A stretch of DNA of 64,000 bases from Limnanthes douglasii subsp. nivea (taxonomy: Eukaryota > Streptophyta > Magnoliopsida > Brassicales > Limnanthaceae), in assembly GCA_036936605.1 (NCBI GenBank), contig JAUPFV010000002.1, positions 125,100,376 through 125,164,375 of the forward strand, in the 5' to 3' direction. A model generated the notes under the pieces. The model was not told where the DNA came from. It saw only the letters and a program-made list of their open reading frames with translations, and made no database searches. Of the stretch, positions 10,830 through 20,558 are shown one piece after another. The stretch's first letter is position 1; each line of letters begins with the position of its first letter. The position numbers and the translations under genes are program-made.

Positions 10830-12670
10830 AATAGCTTTATTTAGATCACCTTGAAGGAATGCATTCTTCAATCTAACTACTCAAGTTATAACCTTTGTGG
10901 AGCTATAGTTCCCAAAGCCATTCTGATTGTATTTAACTTCACAACTGGAAATAAAATATTAACATAATATGTACATTCCTTTTGCTAAAAATTCTTTACA
11001 ACAACCTTAGCTTTACAGATTATACTACCAGTATCCTCTTCTTTTACTTGGTATACCTATTTATTATGAAAACATTCTTCTCTTCTCGTAGGTTGGTTAG
11101 TTGATATGTATGATTCTTAAGAAAATAATCAATCTCATCTTTCATAACTAACTTCCAATTGCTCGAGTTTTCAACTTGTAAAGCTTCAACATAATTTTCA
11201 GCCTCACCTACATCTAACAATACGATATGATGAATAAAGGGCGAATAACGATCTATTGCCTTGAGTACCCTACTAATTCATCTAAGAATGGGAACCATAG
11301 TAATGGGTTTGGAAAATACTATCTGAACTCATTACCAATATATTTACCCTCTATTTTAGATTCAACCATGTCTAATTTTATACCAGGGTATTCTATTTCT
11401 TTGATATATCAAATACATCACATTTATTTTTCAGAAATCCGAGTCTTCAATAAATGCGATGTAGTATAATGGGCCATCATGTGATGGAACATGTTTGATG
11501 GAACTCTTTGTCACATTTATTTTTCTAATTTTAAAGATCTAACATGTTTGATGAAACTGATTTTTTTTATGCTTTTCAAAAATAAAACTACCACACATAC
11601 CAACACAAATGGTCTTCAATTATGGTAGTTTTCCGTTTGGCTTAGGTACATTAATTACCCTCTCGCTCATCTGCATAAGACTTTGGTGTCATAAAGTATC
11701 AGTAAAATTGTCAAGTGTAACTATATATACTACACACATATTCACTACTTTTATACCAATAATAGATAAATCTCTTGGACTAGAGTATATATATATATAT
11801 ATATAGTACTCATCTTGTAATCACGAGACACTACCATAAATCATGTGTTAGCTTCAATCTACCACCATCAAAATAAAAATTATGATTTTTGTTGTCAAGT
11901 TGTCGAATATAAATCAAATTTATTTTTAGTTGTGGAATAACTCTAAGCTTGTAGATTCTCAAAAATAATTTATTATCAGGTTTAAGCTTGATAACTCCAA
12001 TGCCTACTATATAAAATTTTCTATTATCAACTAAGTAAACAGTTCCAAAGTTATCTGCAATATGGTTGACAAAGAGTTATCGGTTTGAAGTGGTGTGCCA
12101 AGAAGCTCCTAAGTCGAGAACCCAAAATTCCATGAGATTTTCAACGGTAAGTAACAAAGCGCCTTGCACAATTTTTAATAACATTTCCACTTTCATTACC
12201 TTGCTCTTCATATTCTTTGCAATACTTCTATTTTAATTCAATATGATCGTAGTTCCAGCATCCAAGCGAATCCCGTGGATTTTTAAATTGGGTTTTTTCT
12301 TCACCATCTTCTTGATTTATATCTTTTTATGTTTTGATTTTTAAAGATGATTTGAATTTAAATTCAATATTAGAAGCGATACCATTATTCGAATACTCAT
12401 CAAAATTTTCATTTGAACTTCTTTACCTAGAATTAAGTCCTGTATATCATTATACTTTAGTTTTTTCCTTGCCGGTGCAATTACTTACAAAAATTCTCAC
12501 AACTTCCAAATTGTTGGATAGAGAAAACAAACCTATTAAAACACAAATTTAATTATCAAATTCAATCGTGACAGATGATAGAGCATTCACGATTTTGCTA
12601 AAGTCATTCAAGTGTTTAGTAACCAAAATTATTAGGTAATGTTCAGTTTTAATAGTTTGTTCATCAAATG
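10830..12670 (-). mobile_element. Old Ty1/copia element ('copia-1'), RT to gag, left part
   Basis: Minus-strand fragments in inverse order: RT (about 10830-11070, VVKLNTIRMALG and KNAFLQGDLNK), the RT lead-in (about 11090-11210, WKLVMKDEIDYF, then KNHTYQL), a much-decayed integrase zone (11220-12000), protease (about 12078-12130, WVLDLGASWHTT) and gag remnants up to 12670. Frames are riddled with stops. At 12670 the gag is interrupted by copia-2 and resumes at 27176. A (TA)n tract of 22 bp sits at 11785-11806. Confidence 0.65.
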
Positions 12671-13065
12671 TGTTGTGAATGAGTCGAATAATGCCTTGAC
12701 AGTAAATTGTGTTCGGCAGTACAGTTTTGTATCTGTGCTAGTGCATTGTGCCTTGACAGTGTACTGTGTTCAGCAGTATAGTTAACTGTTGTGACAGTAT
12801 CATTGTTAGTCTTGTGGTATGAGCCCATTAGGCCTATTATCTAGTAAGTTCTATTTATTCTCTATACATAGACTACTAGGGTTACACAAAAACACAATAT
12901 GAAATCTGTAACCCAATCTATCATAGTGAAACACTTTTCTCTGGCGGCGCCCGTAGGCGTAGATAATTGTCAAACCACGTTAAATCTTGTGTTCTTTTCA
13001 GTCTGTCCTTTATATCTGTTCTGTTCTTGAGGAATTTGTGATAAATTATATAGTGATTTATAACA
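12671..13065 (+). repeat. copia-2 5' LTR (395 bp)
   Basis: Begins TGTTGTGAATGAGTCG and ends TTTATAACA. It matches the split 3' LTR along its length but with many differences (roughly 10 percent by eye, plus indels), so this insertion is much older than gypsy-1. Confidence 0.85.
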
Positions 13066-13069
13066 AAAT

Positions 13070-13081
13070 TGGTATCAGAGA
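13070..13081 (+). other. copia-2 primer-binding site
   Basis: TGGTATCAGAGA follows the LTR after four bases. It matches the initiator tRNA-Met complement used by plant Ty1/copia elements (TGGTATCAGAGC) except at the last base. Confidence 0.8.
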
Positions 13082-13120
13082 ATTGGTTGTGAAATAAAGG
13101 TTTGCAATTAGGGTTTTACA

Positions 13121-13763
13121 ATGGAGTCTACAACAACCAAATACATGATTGATAAATTATATGGGGGATCCAGCTTTGCATTGTGGAAGATTAAACTGAA
13201 ATTTTTATTGGTACTGCAAGGGCTGTGGAAGGCTGTGGAGAATAAGTTACCAAAAGAGATGAAAGAAGATGAGAAGCAAGCTCTTCAAGAAAGGGCTTTG
13301 TGCTGGATTTTAACGAGTGTGAAAGACAATGTTCTCATGGAAGAAACTAGGAGATCTTTACTCAGAGAAATCAGTAGGAAACCAATTATACTTGAAGAAG
13401 CGCTTGTACGATTTCAGATTGAAAGAATGTATGTCCATAACTAAGCACTTAGATAATTTTAAATCAATTATAATGGACTTGGAGATCATAGATATCAACA
13501 TTGAGGATGCGGATCAAGTTTTGTTTGTATTGACATCGTTACCAGCTCCCTATGAAAACTTCGTGAAATACCATAATGTATGGTAAGGATAAGTTATGGC
13601 TAACATATGTCAAAGAGGCACTGAAATCAAAGGAGTTGAGACAGTTGCAACCAGACAATCAGGCTGAAGGGGAACATCTTATGACTAAGACAAGATCTAG
13701 AAGCAAAGAAAGTTCTTTAAGAAGGAAGAACTGGAGGTCCAAATCAAAGGTAAAGAATAATTG
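13121..13763 (+). pseudogene. copia-2 gag
   Basis: Starts MESTTTKYMIDKLYGG, then SFALWKIKLKFLL, the usual N-terminus of plant copia gag (UBN2-like). It continues across two frame changes (13329-13586 and 13576-13764) through CMSITKHLDNFKSIIMDLE. A basic stretch (SRSKESSLRRKNWRSKSK) lies where the zinc knuckle region would begin. After 13763 the sequence switches directly to integrase, marking an internal deletion. Confidence 0.75.
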
Positions 13764-15760
13764 AGGGTGTTCGGTTGTCCTGCGTATGCTCATGTGAGAG
13801 AAGGTAAGCTTGAGCCGAGGGTAAAGAGGTGCATATTTCTAGGATATGCTAATAGAATGAAGGGATATAGGTTATGGTGTACCTCTCCAAATTATCCAGT
13901 TTTTCTCATCAGTAGGGACGCGACTTTTAACGAGTTTGATTTGATAGACAATCAAAATGAAGTAGGAAAAATAACTAAATCAGGATCAGTTGTGAGTAAA
14001 CAAGTGGAGCTTGCAGGTCCAATAATTCGACCGGTTCTAAGGTGGATCCAGAATCGGAGGTGAAGCATCAATTTTGGATGATAGTAACGATGATGCGCCC
14101 GAACTAGAACAACAACCTTATAACATAGCATTAGGCAAAGAAAAAAGAGATATTAGACTTCTACAAAGGTATGCGAATCTAGTTGCATATGCTCTGTCAG
14201 GTGCAGAAGATGTTGAGATGTAGGAACCTAGTAGCTATAACGAATCTATAACGAGTTCAGAGGCAAATCGATGGATTGGTGCTATGGGGGAATATATTGA
14301 ATTTCTTCATAAGAATCAAACAAGGAAGCTTGTTGAATTTCCAAAAGGACAAAAAACAGTAGGCAGTAAATGGTGTTCAAGAAAAAAGAAGGTAATCCAG
14401 GGGTTTAGACATCTCGATTCAAGGAAAGACTGGTCGCTAAGGGTTTTACTCAAAGGGAAGGAATCAACTTCAATGACGTGTTTTCTCCAGTTGTGAAGCA
14501 TAGTTTGATTCGAGTTTTGTTGGCCATGGTAGTTTTGCAAGATTTAGAGCTTGAGCAGTTGGACGTGAAGACTGAGTTTCTACATTGTGAATTGGAGGAG
14601 CGAATCTACATGAGACAACTAGAAGGATTTTTATAACCTAATATGGAGGACAAGGTTTATCTACTGAAACACTTACTATATGGTTTGAAACAGTCACATA
14701 GGCAATGATACAAACGTTTTGATACATTCATGGTGTCAAAAGGGTTCACGAGGAGTTCATATGATAGTTGTGTGTATCATCAAAATATGTCAGATGATTC
14801 TTATGTTTAATTTATGTTATATGTGGATGTTGCTTATTGTTGCTTGTAGTATGTTACACGTTGTGTAAATAAAGAAGCAGCCTGAAGCCATGAAGATTAT
14901 CAGGAACAAAAGTGTAGGATCATTACACTTGTCTCAACGAAGGTATATTGAGTAAGTGCTACAACGATTCAACATGCTTGATGCTAAGGCAGTTAGCATC
15001 CCGTTCGCTACTCATTTCAAGTTGTCTGCAACAAGAACTACCAATGATGATATTAAGTTGGAACAAATGTCAAAGGTTTTATATTCAAGTATAGTTGGTA
15101 GTATCACGTATGCTATGGTATGCACACGTCCTGATATTTCACATGCGGTTAGTGTAGTTAGAAGGTACGTGAGATGTTCTGGGAAAGAACACTGTCAGAC
15201 AATGAAATAGATACTTCGGTATCTTAAGAATACTACGAACATTGGCTTAACTTTTAACAAGACCGATATTGGTGGATCGTTGAATGATGTTGTATGATCA
15301 GTGGTTGGTTTTGTTGATTCTGATTTTGCAGGTGATATGAATAAAAGAAGATCTCTGACAGTATATGTATTTACTCTAGCTGGGAGTGTGATTAGTTTCA
15401 AAAGCACAGTTGCAAGCTAGTGTAGCTTTGTCTACAACAGGGGCAGAGTACATGGCGGTAACAGAAGCAGTTACAGAGGCAATATGGTTGCAAGGTTTGG
15501 TGTCAGATTTGGGCTTGGATATGACTACTAAAAAACTGTTTTGTAACAATTAAAGCGCCATACATCTTACACGGAACCAGATGTACCACGAGCATACAAA
15601 GTACATAGATGTGAGGTATCATTTTGTTTGTGCTATAATATCAAATGGAATTGTTGATATGAAGAAAATGTTTACACACGATAATCCAACAGATATAATG
15701 ACCAAGACAGTATCAGTTCAAAATTTTAGGGAGTGTCTAAACTAGATTGGTGTTCGCAGT
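13764..15760 (+). pseudogene. copia-2 pol: integrase end, RT, RNase H
   Basis: The integrase end is RVFGCPAYAHVREGKLEPR with CIFLGY (13764-14063). RT begins at about 14290 (VGSKWCSRKKK) and continues with FSPVVKH and LEQLDVKTEFLH (14490-14590); its catalytic region is decayed (FMLYVDVAYCC instead of a YVDD box). RNase H runs from VDSDFAGDMNKRRS (about 15310) to the standard GAEYMA (15440) and IMTKTVS (15700). Many stops. The protease and integrase core are absent. Confidence 0.75.
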
Positions 15761-15841
15761 ATAAAGTGAATGCCTTAGGGGAATTTGGTGAGTCAAAAGA
15801 AGACAAGTTTATTTATTGATAGTGAAGAAAGGATATTCACC

Positions 15842-16103
15842 CCAAGGGGAAGATTTGTTGTGAATGAGTCGCATAATGCCTTGATAATTTATTGTGTTCG
15901 GCAATACAATTTTGTGTTTGTGATATTGTCATTGTGCCTTGACAATGTATCGTGTTCGGTAGTATAGTTAAGTGTTGTGACAGTATCATTGTTAGTCTTA
16001 TTGTATGAGCCCATTAGGCCCATTATCTATATTCTCTATACATAGACTACTATGGCTACACAAAAAACACAATCTGAAATCTATAACCCTCTTCTATCGT
16101 AGT
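15842..16103 (+). repeat. copia-2 3' LTR, left piece, with purine tract
   Basis: AAGGGGAAGATT (15844-15855) is the polypurine tract. The LTR then starts at 15856 (TGTTGTGAATG) and is cut at 16103 by gypsy-1. The remaining 138 bp are at 27038-27175. The join is proven by collinearity with 12671-13065. Confidence 0.85.
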
Positions 16104-16435
16104 TGATGAGTCAATAGTTGTTTAGGGAATATATTTAGGATCTTTGTGCTAGATGTGACTAGAGAGAGAAAGTGTAGAGAGATAAAGGAAGGTTCATAGA
16201 AAATAATATTCAATGCCCTTTTTTAGGCAAGTGGGTCACCCTTTTATACTAAAATAAGGAGGACCCATTTAAGCTCTTAGTTGGCCGTTCATCACATATT
16301 AATGAGGCCCCTCTACTATCTTTATCTTTATACATTGGTCCCTGATTGACTCTGAATACTCTTTTAACTACATCAAATATTTATTTATTGTGTTTTTACC
16401 CCTTTAATTGAGATCGGCGAATTCCGCCCTCATCA
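16104..16435 (-). repeat. gypsy-1 3' LTR
   Basis: On the plus strand it begins TGATGAGTC and ends GCCCTCATCA, with an inverted-repeat terminus TGATGAG/CTCATCA. Next to it, at 16436-16450, the minus strand reads GACTGGGGGGCTAC, the likely polypurine tract. Gypsy-2 has the same GGGGCTAC adjacent to its LTR. Confidence 0.9.
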
Positions 16436-16719
16436 GTAGCCCCCCAGTCTTCGGGAGTTTCGTGAGCGGAGACTTGTGAAAGAGCCATCGCCAATCGTCC
16501 GATCTCTTGTCAAGCTTCGGGCTCTGTAAGTTTTGGCAGCCCGATGCTCGAGGCTTCCTCATTGGTGATATTCCCGCGCCTCCTATTCCTGTTCTGTTGG
16601 GATTTTCATCCCGGGCCTCTTGTGATGGGCCTATCCTTCTTTCCGATCGCGGTGGTGTCGGCCCATATTAACGATGGGTTCGTGATGAATTGCTTATGTC
16701 AGCCCTTGTCAGTCGGTGG

Positions 16720-16843
16720 TCGACACGTGTCATTAGCTAACGGGTCACCTCTCTGTCAGACTAGGCTCCTAGTGAGACTCTTCATCTTCCCGCTGTCTTT
16801 TCGTCGGTTGGTATCCCCCGATCCTTCCATCCCGCCTATAAAT
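16720..16843 (+). promoter_or_regulatory. Predicted promoter of the gypsy-1 antisense gene
   Basis: A G-box, GACACGTGTCA, at about 16724 and a TATA box, CCTATAAATACCCC, at about 16834-16847 lie upstream of the antisense ATG at 16960. Both point along the plus strand, opposite to gag-pol. Gypsy-2 has the same pair in the same order (ACACGTGTC near 35260, TATAAATT near 35433). A short upstream reading frame (ATG at 16949, four codons) overlaps the main start as ATGA. No transcript evidence is available. Confidence 0.5.
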
Positions 16844-18283
16844 ACCCCAAGATCCTTAGTGTCTCTCAGAGGCATTTTAGAGAGAGAAAACACTGTCCGA
16901 CCATTTCTAGAGAGAGAAAGAGCTCGTTCGACCCTTTTTTATTCTGGTATGCTTGTTGTATGAAACCCAGACGTTCACAGAAAAAACCGACCAAGAAAAA
17001 GAAATCCGAGTGGAGTTTTGAAGAGTGGTCTAGCATCGGAGATCGAGCAGAAGAATACCGACGCGCTGGTCTGATCTGGGGGTCTAACTCCAAACCTTTT
17101 GTTCCCGCTCCACTTCCTCACGATCCCGTTCTTGCCACCCCGATTCCCGCAGAATCTTTCCTGGTATCCGACCTTCCAGTTTCTCCTATTCTTGAGGCTA
17201 GTCTATCCCCAGAACCCATTATCCTTTCCTCCAGTGATAGTTCCCATTCCCTAGTAGTCGGGCCGAGAAATCCGACCTTACCGTCCGTCAACTCGCCCGC
17301 TCCCCGACGTGCTTGTAAATCCACATTCTTGATAATGGGAGAAGACGATCTATCCAAGTACTCAGCAGGAGGTAATAGTCCCGAAATGGTTCAACTTACG
17401 CCCTCGATTAGAGGGATTCGGACCGGTATTAACATTGCGGTCACTTTTTTAGGTTTGCCCAAACTGCGGCTAACACCCGAGCAAGCGGAGGAGGCTCAGA
17501 GGGCCATGGCACGCGACGCTGCCAATGCTTCTTCCTCTCGGGTCCGACCGTCTGAAACAGATGCCGCTACCGCCCGCGGCTCTAGTCAAGTTCCGACCCA
17601 AGAAGCTGGAGAGTCGGAAGTCGATGTTGCTCCCGCGGGAGTCTGTATTGCTGCTACTGGCCACGCGGCTAATCCCTAGGATGACCCCTTGCCCGAAGAG
17701 GTTGCGGCTGCCATTACCACCAAGTACATCAGCTGGCTTCTAACCAGGGACGTGGTTTCTCTTTTCGAAGGGAAGTACCTCTACTTCCCCGAGTCCGATC
17801 ATAGAGAACTGCTGACCCGCTGGGGGATTCCTGAGTGTGTCAACGTCCGATTCCCGACCCCAGGGGAGACCCCCGTTCACCTCAGACCCAGAGAGATCGT
17901 GGTGTTCATCGAATTGTTCAACTGGGGTTTGCGTTTCCCCTTGGACCCTGAGATTGCGCTCTATTTTCGCACCCTCCAAATTTGCCCGTCGCAGCTGACG
18001 CCAAATGCTTGGTATACCTTAATGTCCTGCATCATGGCTTCCCGCCTTTCTGGTCAAGTTATGCCGATGGAGGAGTATATTGCCATGTCGGGTCTGTCCA
18101 AGTCCCCGAAATCCCCATTCTTCTACTCTTCTCTTGGCAACAAGTGGAAAATTGTCAACGACTTCTTGGAAGGGGACAAAGGGTGGAAGCATCGGTTCGT
18201 ATTTCTGAGCGGGTGTTGGGAGAACGGTCTTCCATACTCTCCGGAGAACCCGAGGCAACTGCTGCGGACCTGGGTCCATGATG

Positions 18284-18355
18284 GTACTACCTTCCCCTAT
18301 GTATATATAAATATAGTTTTTTTTATATACCTTTATCTACCGATCCTTTGCGTAG
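18284..18355 (+). other. Phase-1 intron in aORF-1
   Basis: Donor ATG|GTACTA and acceptor TTGCGTAG|TG, 72 nt, very T-rich inside. Removing it keeps the frame and aligns the flanks with gypsy-2 and gypsy-4 at the same protein position (just before the KDW/KDF motif). A donor at 18301 would break the frame, so 18284 is preferred. Confidence 0.6.
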
Positions 18356-18761
18356 TGTCGAAGGACTGGCTGCAGGGGGTGAAGAAGGACCATTCGTAAG
18401 CCGCGGAGGTCACTTTCGAGGTGCTGAAAAACTACGCCCGAAGGAATTGGGGTCGGGGCATGCACCGCACCTTCATGGATAAGAACTTGTTCATGAGCAA
18501 CCTCTGGCGGTGCTCATCCGAGGCTCTTACCATTGAACAGCTGCGGGAGCCTCCAAGCCTGGACGACGTGCTTGCCCGAACCGGGCGTCCCGGGTACATA
18601 CTGTACCTGCCCAAACGCAATAAGGCGCCCAACAAGCGTCCAAAGTCAGAGGACGACGAGGCAGTAGGTGACCCGATCAGGGTAGCGGCGCCCGAGGCAG
18701 GACGACTGGATGCGAGTCATAACCCGGCCGTGGTGCAAAAGAGGAAAAAACGTGCAGAGAC

Positions 18762-18786
18762 GGGGGGGGGGGGGGGGGGGGGGGGG
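18762..18786 (+). repeat. G25 homopolymer inside aORF-1
   Basis: Twenty-five consecutive G residues code for a poly-glycine run in aORF-1. The reading frame is open on both sides. Such tracts slip readily in replication and sequencing and could form G-quadruplexes. Confidence 0.95.
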
Positions 18787-19650
18787 TCTAAGTTGAAGAA
18801 ATCCAAAACTGCGATAGAGGATCTGGCGGTGGTCAGCGCGGGGGCGGGTGCTTCAGGGCCTAAACTCTTGGATCAAGTTGATGACGGCGGAGATCCTGCA
18901 ATGGACGACGTTGTGTCAATTCCAGACGACACTGAGCCCCCCGAGGCTGCAAACCCAGACGCCTCTTCGTCAAGTGGCCCCAAATTCCCGGTGCTGACGA
19001 TGCTTGGTAGCCCGCGCCCTTTTCCTCTTCGGAGCACTGATGGACTGGCTCTGTCGCTATACAACTTGCTGGTACCGGCAGCCTTGAAAGAGCGTCGGGC
19101 AAAGAAGCTTAGCAAAAAGTTAGCCTTGGCGGAGACAAATATTGCCAGTCTTGCCGCGAAGGTAAAAACTGCCGAGGAGGCCCAGGTGTTGGTGGAAGGT
19201 CGGGTTGTTGAAGCTGAAAATCTCGCTACCGAAGCGAAAACGGCCGCGGAGACAGCGAAGCAGGCGATGGAGACCGCGAAGTAAACCGCGGAGGACGCGG
19301 TGAATGTTTCGGAGACGGCGAGGAAAGCCGCGGAAGACCGCGCCTCATCTTTGGCACTGGAGGTTCAAAAGTTAAAATCCTCAAACGTCGCTTACATCAA
19401 CCGATGTAGACAGTGGTCGGACAAGGAGACTGCGGATGCCAAAGCCGCATACGTGCTGTCACTCCATAACCGCTTCCCGGACCTTCGCCTTGGGTCGATG
19501 TGGCTCGACGTACCAGAGAAAGACCGGCTCGAGGGAGTCGATTGGGGGGAATCCGATGATGCTGACGATGAAGAAAACGATGAGGATGTGGATGAAGACG
19601 GGGACTAGTGATACCGTTCCTTTTTTTTAAAAAAATTCTGTAACTCTTTG

Positions 19651-19724
19651 GGGGCCGTAGGCCCCTCTGTTGTTTTTGTTAAACCACTTTAACTCTTTTG
19701 TTTTTTGGGGGTCATGGGCCCCCC
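19651..19724 (+). terminator. Two GC-rich hairpins just after aORF-1
   Basis: GGGGCC-GTA-GGCCCC (19651-19665) and a second one, GGGGG...CCCCC (19707-19724), each follow a T-run and precede CTGT. They lie 40-115 nt past the antisense stop, so would fall in its 3' UTR. In gypsy-2 the same place holds CCTTGG-AAGG-CCAAGG, also repeated. Possible roles are 3'-end formation or an RNA signal; undetermined. Confidence 0.4.
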
Positions 19725-19784
19725 TGTGACTATCATATTTAATTTGCTGGGTATATTATTTCGCACATCGTAAATCTTAATGTT

Positions 19785-20340
19785 CGGTAGGTTGATTTGT
19801 TACCGAAAGTTTTCCAGAGGTTCGGGAAAACCAAAGCGTAGATCGGTAGAACCGAAAAACCTATTTTTAGGCTCTGTAGATCGATTTGTTGTCGAAAGTT
19901 TTTCCAGAGGTTCGGGAAAACCAAAATGTAGATCGGTAGAACCGAAAAACCCATTTAAGGTTCTGTAGATCAATTTGTCATTGAAAGTTTTTCCAGAGGG
20001 TCTAGAAAACTAATATGTAGATCGGAAAAACCGAAAAACCCATTTAAGGTTCTGTAGATCGAGTTTTCCTCGAAAGTTTTTCCAGACGGTCGGGAAAACT
20101 AATGTGTAGATCGGTAAAACCGAAAAACCCATTTAAGGTTCTGTAGATCGAGTTTTCCTCGAAAGTTTTTCCAGACGGTCGGGAAAACTAATGTGTAGAT
20201 CGGTAAAACCGAAAAACCCATTTAAGGTTCTGTAGATCGAGTTTTCCTCGAAAGTTTTTCCAGAGGGTCGGGAAAACTAATATGTAGATCGGAAAAACCG
20301 AAAAACCCATTTAAGGTTCTGTAGATCGAGTAATATTAAA
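19785..20340. repeat. 89-bp tandem array, about 6 copies, in gypsy-1
   Basis: The phase marker CTGTAGATC recurs at 19874, 19963, 20052, 20141, 20230 and 20319, an exact 89-bp step; a diverged first copy starts at 19785. Each unit carries two inverted repeats (TCGGT-AAA-ACCGA, and AGTTTTTCC with GGGAAAACT). The central units (20052-20318) are almost identical, and the outer ones are more diverged. It sits between the ends of pol and aORF-1, the zone known in Tat/Ogre-type elements to breed tandem repeats that can seed satellites. Confidence 0.95.
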
Positions 20341-20461
20341 AGAAACGGACGACGTCCAGCTCGTCAGCTGTCCAAAGTCGCAACGATATATTTTTTAGAA
20401 GGCAAAGTATTTTTTGATTATCAAAAACGTGGGTCGGGTTTTGGCTGATGCCTTGTTAAAA

Positions 20462-20484
20462 CCTCCTCGCGCCACCGAGGTAGG
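20462..20484 (-). other. Conserved post-pol hairpin, gypsy-1
   Basis: On the minus strand, 74 nt after the pol stop: arm CCT-A-CCTCG, loop GTGGCG, arm CGAGG-AGG, that is eight pairs with one bulged A, then GTTTTAAC. Upstream is ACTCTTT. Equivalent hairpins with changed but still pairing stems are in gypsy-2 and gypsy-4. Confidence 0.7.
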
Positions 20485-20558
20485 AAAGAGTGCATCCCCG
20501 ACCGTTTACAAACTTGAATCAAGTGGAACATAATGCGAAATACATCGTAAATTACAAA

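Larger units (their letters stand above)
16960..19608 (+). pseudogene. Antisense ORF of gypsy-1 (aORF-1), spliced, three in-frame stops
   Basis: Lies on the strand opposite gag-pol, between pol and the 3' LTR. All pieces share one frame: exon 1 16960-18283, phase-1 intron 18284-18355, exon 2 18356-19608; 858 codons. It is interrupted by TAG (17677) and TAA (18397, 19282). A Ser/Pro-rich N-terminus is followed by a conserved core (about 17760-18240; FNWGLRFPLDPEI, then CPSQLTPNAWYTLM and CIMASRL) and, after the intron, NLFMSNLW and YLPKRNKAPNK. Then come a poly-Gly run coded by G25, a basic patch, an Ala/Glu/Lys coiled coil (19090-19380), FPDLRLGSMW and an acidic tail. The core resembles, from memory, the 'putative gypsy type transposon' domain (PF04195) found in antisense ORFs of plant Tat elements. 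Function unknown; a DNA- or Gag-binding nuclear protein would fit the basic and coiled-coil layout, but that is inference. Confidence 0.7.

Noticed and set aside
18301..18355. Alternative 55-nt intron in aORF-1 using the donor CCTAT|GTATAT
   Set aside because: It would shift the frame and is shorter than usual plant introns; the 72-nt choice at 18284 keeps the frame and matches the phase seen in the two other elements.
16960..19608. The antisense gene as a captured host gene
   Set aside because: Homologous genes sit at the same place and strand in three separate elements, with a shared intron, so it is an old component of the lineage and not a recent capture.
19785..20340. Regularly spaced repeats resembling a CRISPR array
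   Set aside because: The units are head-to-tail with no unique spacers, lie inside an LTR retrotransposon and in a plant nuclear context; ordinary tandem repeat.
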